Positions 59,359 to 64,000 of a DNA stretch of 64,000 nucleotides are shown piece after piece. The notes below the pieces were generated by a model. The model made no database searches, was not told the DNA's origin, and worked only from the letters and a program-made list of their open reading frames with translations. Numbering within the stretch: the first letter of the stretch is position 1; each line of letters starts with the position of its first letter. The position numbers and the translations under genes are program-made. This DNA comes from Kribbella flavida DSM 17836 (lineage in GTDB: Bacteria; Actinomycetota; Actinomycetes; Propionibacteriales; Kribbellaceae), in NCBI RefSeq assembly GCF_000024345.1, contig NC_013729.1, forward strand, positions 4,898,001 through 4,962,000, read 5' to 3'.

Positions 59359-62300
59359 GCTGCTGGACGACGCGGCGCGAGAGCAGATCCGGACTGACAC
59401 CGACACCACGCTGTTCGTGGAAGCCGGCGCGGGATCCGGCAAGACACACGCCCTCGTCGATCGCGTGACCACATTGGTCCTGCGCGACGAGGTGCCGCTG
59501 CGCACGATCGCGGCGGTGACCTTCACCGAGAAGGCCGGCGCAGAGCTGCGGGACCGGTTGCGCGTGGAGTTCGAGAAGGCCCGCAAGGGACCGCACCGCG
59601 CGCTGGCGGACGAAGCGCTCGACGACCTGGATTCCGCCTCGATCGGCACGCTGCACTCGTTCGCCCAGCAGATCCTGCTCGCCCACCCGATCGAGGCCGG
59701 GTTGCCGCCGCTGATCGACGTACTGGACGAGGTCGGTTCGTCCGTCGCCTTCGAGGAACGCTGGTCCGAGCTGCAGCAGCAACTGCTGGACGACGATGCC
59801 ATCGCCGAGCCGTTGCTGCTCGCGATGGCGGTCGGCGTCGAGCTGAAGCACCTCCGCTCGCTGGCCCGCCTCTTCGGCAACGACTGGGATCTGATCGAGG
59901 AACGCGTCCTGGTCGACCCGCCCGAGCTGGTCGCGATGCCGGACCTGAGCGGCCTGATCGCCGCCGCGGCCAAGATCGGCGCGGCGGCCGAGAACTGCCG
60001 GGCCGACGACGACCGGCTGCTGCCCAAGGTCCAGCGGATCCGCGACCTCGGCGTGATGCTGGCCGCCGCGACCGACGCCGAGACCCAGCTGGCGGTCCTG
60101 CACAGCGTGCGCGCCCTCAAGGTCGGAAAGATCGGCCGCAAGGAGAACTGGCCGGACATCGCCCGGATGCGCGGCGACTGCAGCGAAGTGGTCGAGGTCG
60201 CCGGCTCGCTGGTCGAGCTTCTCCTCGACGCTTGCCTCCGGCACCTTTCGCACTGGCTCGCCGAGCGCGTGCTGGAGTCCGCCGAGCGACGGCGCGCCGA
60301 CGGCCGCCTCGAGTTCCACGACCTGCTCGTCCTGGCCCGCGACCTGCTCCGGCGCGAGCCGTCGGTGCGCTCGGCCCTCCAGCAGCGCTACCAGCGCCTG
60401 CTGCTCGACGAGTTCCAGGACACCGACCCGATCCAGATCGAGCTCGCTGTCCGCATCGCTGGCGGCGCCGCCGCGGACGCCGAGGACTGGCGAGACGTGG
60501 AGGTCCCCGATGGCTCGCTCTTCGTCGTCGGCGACCCCAAGCAGTCGATCTACCGCTTCCGCCGCGCCAACATCGCCACCTACCTGACTGCCCAGTCCCT
60601 CCTCGGCGAGACGGTCACCCTCACCACCAACTTCCGCACCGTCACCCCCGTCCTGACCTGGATCAACACCGTCTTCAGCACCCTCATCACCCCCGCCGAA
60701 GACGCCCAACCCACCTATCACCCCCTGACCCCCCACCGCCCTTCCCCGCCCCCGACCCCCACGACCCTCCCCTCCGCCTCCGCCAACCCCTACGGCCGCA
60801 GGCCCACCGCATCAACCCCAGTCGGCCCCGTTCCCCCGCCGCCTTCCTCCCCAGCCACCGGCGACCAGCTCTCCCTCTTCGGAGACGCCGAGACCGACGC
60901 CGAAGACGAACCCACACCATCCCCGTCCGACGACCCACCCCTCGCCACCGTCACCCACATCCGCCGCCACCTCAGCGTCGTTCCCACCACACCACCCAGC
61001 GACGCCCCCACCGGCTACACAGCCCCAACGGTCATCCCCGCCTGGTCCCCCAACGACAACATCCCCGCCCAGACGGCCTCAACCCCACCCACCGCATCAC
61101 CCGACACCCAGCCCCCAACCGGCGGCCCAGCCGTCACCATCCTCGGCGCCGACCCGCACGAGGACCTCCCCCGAGCCCAAGCCTCCGTCCTGCGCGAACG
61201 CGAAGCCGCCGACGTCGCCACCGTCATCTCCCAAGCCCTCGACGAAGGCTGGACGGTCTACGACGAGAAGACCTCCACCTGGCGCCCAGCCGGCGCCGGG
61301 GACATCGCCATTCTCGTCCCCGCCCGCACCTCGCTGCCGTTCCTCGAGGACGCCCTCGACCGCGCCGACATCCCGTACCGCGCCGAGGCCAGCTCCCTCG
61401 TCTACCAAACCGCCGAGGTCCGCGACCTGCTCGCCTGCGCCCGCGCCCTCGGCGACCCCAGCGATCAACTCGCCCTGGTCACCGCGCTCCGCTCCCCACT
61501 CTTCGGCTGCGGCGACGACGATCTCTTCACCTGGAAGCGATCCGGCGCCTCCTTCACCCTGACCGCCCCGGTCCCCGACAGCCTGCTGGCCCACCCGGTC
61601 GGCGAGGCGATGGAGTGGCTCCGCCGCACGTACTACGCCTCCCGCTGGCTCAGCCCGAGCGAAGTCCTCGCCAAGATCGTCGCCGACCGCCGCATGCTGG
61701 AAGTCGCCGCCACCGGCCCTCGCGCCCGCGACGCCTGGCGCCGGGTCCGCTTCGTCGTCGACCAGGCCCGCGCCTGGTCCGAGGTCGAGCACGGCGGCCT
61801 CCGCTCGTACCTCGCCTGGGCCGCGCACCAGGGCGAGGAGGCGTCCCGGGTCGCCGAGGCCGTGCTGCCCGAGACCGACGCCGATGCCGTCCGGGTGATG
61901 ACGATCCACGCCGCCAAGGGCCTGGAGTTCCCGATCGTCATCCTGTCGGGCATGACCGCGTCCCCCAACCGCCAGCGCGGCGTCCAGGTCCTCTGGCCAC
62001 CGGACGGCGGCTACGCGGTCAAGCTCAAGGCCTCGATCCAGACCGAGGACTTCGATCTGGTGCAGCCCGTCGACGAGCAGATGGACGAGTACGAACGCCG
62101 GCGCCTGCTCTACGTGGCAGCCACCCGGGCCCGCGACCACCTCGTTGTCTCGCTGCACCGATCCGGCACCCGCCGCCACTCCAGCAACGCCGAACTGCTC
62201 ACCTCGGCCAACGCCCTGGACGTCCCTCACATCCACCGCCTGGCCACCCCGTCGACCAGCGCGCTCACCGCGGACCCGGCCTCAGCCTCCCGTCCCGAGG

Positions 62301-63070
62301 CCGGCGTACCCGGCGAGCATTTCTCGCTGGCCCCTGTCGCCTCAGCGGCTTCCCCCGACGACAACAACGACTCCCCCAGCGGCCAGAAGCAAGCCCTCAC
62401 CACGCGCACCCGCCGCGCCCTCGAAGTGGCCCCACCCCTCAACCGCGCCGAATGGCAGACGCGCATCGAGCAAGCCCGCGCCTCCAGCCGTCGCAAGTCC
62501 TCGCACAGCCCCTCCGGCCTGGAAGGCACCGGCCCGGACGTCGCCCTCCACGAGGCCGACCCCGGCACCGCTAAAGCCGCCCGCGACATCGACCTCCCAC
62601 CCTGGTCGAAGGGCCGCTACGGCACCGCCATCGGCCGCGCCGTGCACGGCGTGCTCCAGGTCGTCGACCTCACCACCGGCGCCGGGCTCGACGCGGCGGT
62701 CGCGGCCCAGTGCCTGGCCGAAGGAGTAGTCGAGTACGCCGACGTCGTGCGAGCCCTCGTCCGCTCGGCCCTCTCCTCCGAGATCGTTCAACGAGCCGCC
62801 ACCCGCGACCACTGGCGGGAGTCCTACGTCGGCATCCCGCAGCCCGACGGCACCGTGCTCGAAGGCTTCATCGACCTGCTCTACCGAGAGGACGACGGCA
62901 CCCTGATGATCGTCGACTACAAAACCGACGCCATTCCCGCCGCAGCCTTGCACGCCCGCATCGCCCACTACACCCCGCAACTCCAGGCCTACACCACCAT
63001 GCTCCCCACCAAGTCCCGAGCAACCCTGCTCTTCCTGTCCCCCACGGCAGCCCATGCCCACCAGCTATGA
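59351..63070 (+). CDS. AddA-like UvrD helicase with C-terminal nuclease
   Basis: 1239 aa. Helicase motifs are complete: FVEAGAGSGKTHALVDRVTT (I), AAVTFTEKAGAELRDRL (Ia), RLLLDEFQDTDPIQIE (II), FVVGDPKQSIYRFRRAN (III), VRVMTIHAAKGLEFPIVILS (V), RRLLYVAATRARDHLVVSLH (VI). The C-terminus carries a RecB-type nuclease (GFIDLLYREDDGTLMIVDYK then TD). Residues about 445-610 are an unusual Pro/Thr/Ser-rich low-complexity insert between motifs IV-like and V. With both subunits nuclease-bearing, this is an AddAB-type machine. Confidence 0.9.
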   Translation: MTELLDDAAREQIRTDTDTTLFVEAGAGSGKTHALVDRVTTLVLRDEVPLRTIAAVTFTEKAGAELRDRLRVEFEKARKGPHRALADEALDDLDSASIGTLHSFAQQILLAHPIEAGLPPLIDVLDEVGSSVAFEERWSELQQQLLDDDAIAEPLLLAMAVGVELKHLRSLARLFGNDWDLIEERVLVDPPELVAMPDLSGLIAAAAKIGAAAENCRADDDRLLPKVQRIRDLGVMLAAATDAETQLAVLHSVRALKVGKIGRKENWPDIARMRGDCSEVVEVAGSLVELLLDACLRHLSHWLAERVLESAERRRADGRLEFHDLLVLARDLLRREPSVRSALQQRYQRLLLDEFQDTDPIQIELAVRIAGGAAADAEDWRDVEVPDGSLFVVGDPKQSIYRFRRANIATYLTAQSLLGETVTLTTNFRTVTPVLTWINTVFSTLITPAEDAQPTYHPLTPHRPSPPPTPTTLPSASANPYGRRPTASTPVGPVPPPPSSPATGDQLSLFGDAETDAEDEPTPSPSDDPPLATVTHIRRHLSVVPTTPPSDAPTGYTAPTVIPAWSPNDNIPAQTASTPPTASPDTQPPTGGPAVTILGADPHEDLPRAQASVLREREAADVATVISQALDEGWTVYDEKTSTWRPAGAGDIAILVPARTSLPFLEDALDRADIPYRAEASSLVYQTAEVRDLLACARALGDPSDQLALVTALRSPLFGCGDDDLFTWKRSGASFTLTAPVPDSLLAHPVGEAMEWLRRTYYASRWLSPSEVLAKIVADRRMLEVAATGPRARDAWRRVRFVVDQARAWSEVEHGGLRSYLAWAAHQGEEASRVAEAVLPETDADAVRVMTIHAAKGLEFPIVILSGMTASPNRQRGVQVLWPPDGGYAVKLKASIQTEDFDLVQPVDEQMDEYERRRLLYVAATRARDHLVVSLHRSGTRRHSSNAELLTSANALDVPHIHRLATPSTSALTADPASASRPEAGVPGEHFSLAPVASAASPDDNNDSPSGQKQALTTRTRRALEVAPPLNRAEWQTRIEQARASSRRKSSHSPSGLEGTGPDVALHEADPGTAKAARDIDLPPWSKGRYGTAIGRAVHGVLQVVDLTTGAGLDAAVAAQCLAEGVVEYADVVRALVRSALSSEIVQRAATRDHWRESYVGIPQPDGTVLEGFIDLLYREDDGTLMIVDYKTDAIPAAALHARIAHYTPQLQAYTTMLPTKSRATLLFLSPTAAHAHQL

Positions 63071-63187
63071 ATTTGCCTATCGCAACTAAAAGACGCACCC
63101 GTCCACACCCATGAAATCTGTCTGGCCGGCCACAAGGCGTACTACGCGTACCGACCGGCAGCGCCGCTGCCCCGGTCCCGCCGCCGC

Positions 63188-63580
63188 GCGCTGATCGGCA
63201 GCACCCGCGTGCACCGCGTGCTGATCGGCGCCGCCCACGTGCACCGCGTCCTGATCGGCACCACTCACGTGCACCGCGTCCTGATCGGCACCACTCACGT
63301 GCACCGCGTCCTGATCGGCACCACCCACGTGCACCGCGTCCTGATCGGCACCACCCACGTGCACCGCGTCCTGATCGGCACCACCCACGTGCACCGCGTC
63401 CTGATCGGCACCACCCACGTGCACCGCGTCCTGATCGGCACCACCCACGTGCACCGCGTCCTGATCGGCACCACCCACGTGCACCGCGTCCTGATCGGCA
63501 CCACCCACGTGCACCGCGTCCTGATCGGCACCACCCACGTGCACCGCGTCCTGATCGGCACCACCCACGTGCACCGCGCC
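63188..63580. repeat. 30-bp tandem repeat array, 12 units
   Basis: Unit GCACCGCGTCCTGATCGGCA plus CCACCCACGT repeats head-to-tail from 63211 to 63570 without spacers; nine later units are near identical, the first differs at several positions and units 2-3 at one. A degenerate unit precedes (63188) and a partial one follows. The unit length is a multiple of three and contains no stop on either strand, so long open frames on both strands are a by-product or would encode decapeptide repeats. Confidence 0.92.
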
Positions 63581-63607
63581 GGGAGCCGGCACGCCCGCGA
63601 AAGGCAC

Positions 63608-63690
63608 GGCTGTCCGGCTGTCATCACCGACTGCACCGGAGCCCGCAACCAGGCCTGGCAGCTCAACGAGGACCTGTCAGTCAGCAGCGC
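63608..63690 (+). pseudogene. Ricin-B/CBM13-like lectin remnant
   Basis: In frame with the tandem array, the DNA reads AVITDCTGARNQAWQLNEDL, matching the repeat end of ricin-type beta-trefoil domains (DCxGxxNQxWxL). It is one sub-repeat only, with no surrounding domain, so probably a gene fragment. 63691-63919 shows nothing else. Confidence 0.4.
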
Positions 63691-63919
63691 CGCCCGGCCC
63701 ACGACAGGTGCGTACCCGGCGTTGGGCGATCGAGCAGCGCCGCTGCCCGGGCCTAGCCCTGCCGCCTCAGGTCTCGCTATAGCCCTGCGCCCGAGGTCCC
63801 ACTGGAGTCGGAGGGCGGCTACCACCGCCGCCTGACCTACTGCGCCTGCTCGATTCCGACGTTGGCCGATAGCAGCTAATTCACTTGCCGTCCCACAGCG
63901 ACAGCCCGACGATCGGTAC

Positions 63920-64000
63920 ATGACCACGACCACAACCCTTCTGCCGTTGACCTCCGCCGAACTTCCGGTGGCGGCCCAGCAGCAGACCGGCCGACTGTGG
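63920..64000 (+). CDS. Start of a further gene, cut by window edge
   Basis: ATG 63920 opens MTTTTTLLPLTSAELPVAAQ followed by QQTGRLW up to the edge, with good codon bias. No clear ribosome binding site and too short to identify. Confidence 0.35.
   Translation, partial: MTTTTTLLPLTSAELPVAAQQQTGRLW

Noticed and set aside
63188..63580. CRISPR array
   Set aside because: Units are 30 bp and directly adjacent, with no unique spacers and no cas genes nearby.
63086..63607. A minus-strand 173-aa repeat protein as a real gene
   Set aside because: No ribosome binding site; the frame is open simply because the repeat unit is a multiple of three without stops.

Overview
The window is high-GC DNA with strong G/C third-codon bias, many GTG starts and many 1-8 nt gene overlaps (ATGA, GTGA, TGATG). 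Gene content (treble-clef FBP protein, ECF41 and ECF42 sigma factors, AddAB-like helicase-nuclease, LacI-controlled sugar ABC operons) points to a soil actinomycete of the Propionibacteriales/Nocardioidaceae-Kribbellaceae type. Kribbella is my best guess, by recollection of similar proteins and not by any search. No rRNA, tRNA or CRISPR array was seen.

Layout. 1-4250 is a decayed accessory stretch: a partial reverse-strand ORF, a small secreted protein, a broken and partly inverted SRAP gene, a frameshifted serine hydrolase, an IS3-type transposase remnant and the C-terminal stub of a tyrosine recombinase. Within it sits one intact gene (2985-3497) behind a short leader ORF and a 28-bp palindrome. 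4253-10589 holds two coupled acyl-CoA dehydrogenases, a TetR/ECF42 sigma pair and a divergent ABC exporter. A phytoene-desaturase-like oxidoreductase follows.

12815-24497 (minus) looks like one catabolic operon: LacI regulator, two sugar-type permeases, lipoprotein binding protein, two ADP-ribosylglycohydrolase-family enzymes, a ribokinase-like kinase, a TIM-barrel/FGE-like fusion, a CaiB/BaiF CoA-transferase and a CitE-like lyase. Most junctions overlap. The likely logic is import of a ribosylated compound, N-glycosidic cleavage, ribose phosphorylation, and CoA activation and cleavage of the remaining acid.

24770-47363 is mostly housekeeping and regulatory: K+ channel, ACT-GNAT protein, double-domain phosphodiesterase, glutamate-cysteine ligase-like enzyme, HipA-like kinase with DUF3037 partner, phosphoglucomutase, spermidine-synthase-like membrane protein, ECF41 sigma with its epimerase target, YceI, FBP protein, PyrE, an exonuclease with BRCT-like end, and small proteins.

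48479-55314 (minus) is the most striking locus. A FtsK/SpoIIIE-type ATPase, a coiled-coil four-TM protein, a small all-helical protein and a 441-aa protein ending in a CdiA-type nuclease domain are followed by three paralogous probable immunity proteins with an unrelated small protein between them. I read it as an ESX-like toxin export and immunity cassette.

56263-63070 encodes an AddB/AddA-like pair for double-strand-break end processing. The right end carries a 12-copy 30-bp tandem array, a ricin-B lectin remnant and the start of a further gene. Several other intergenic regions hold tandem or inverted repeats (10563, 12291, 12541, 24581, 27427).
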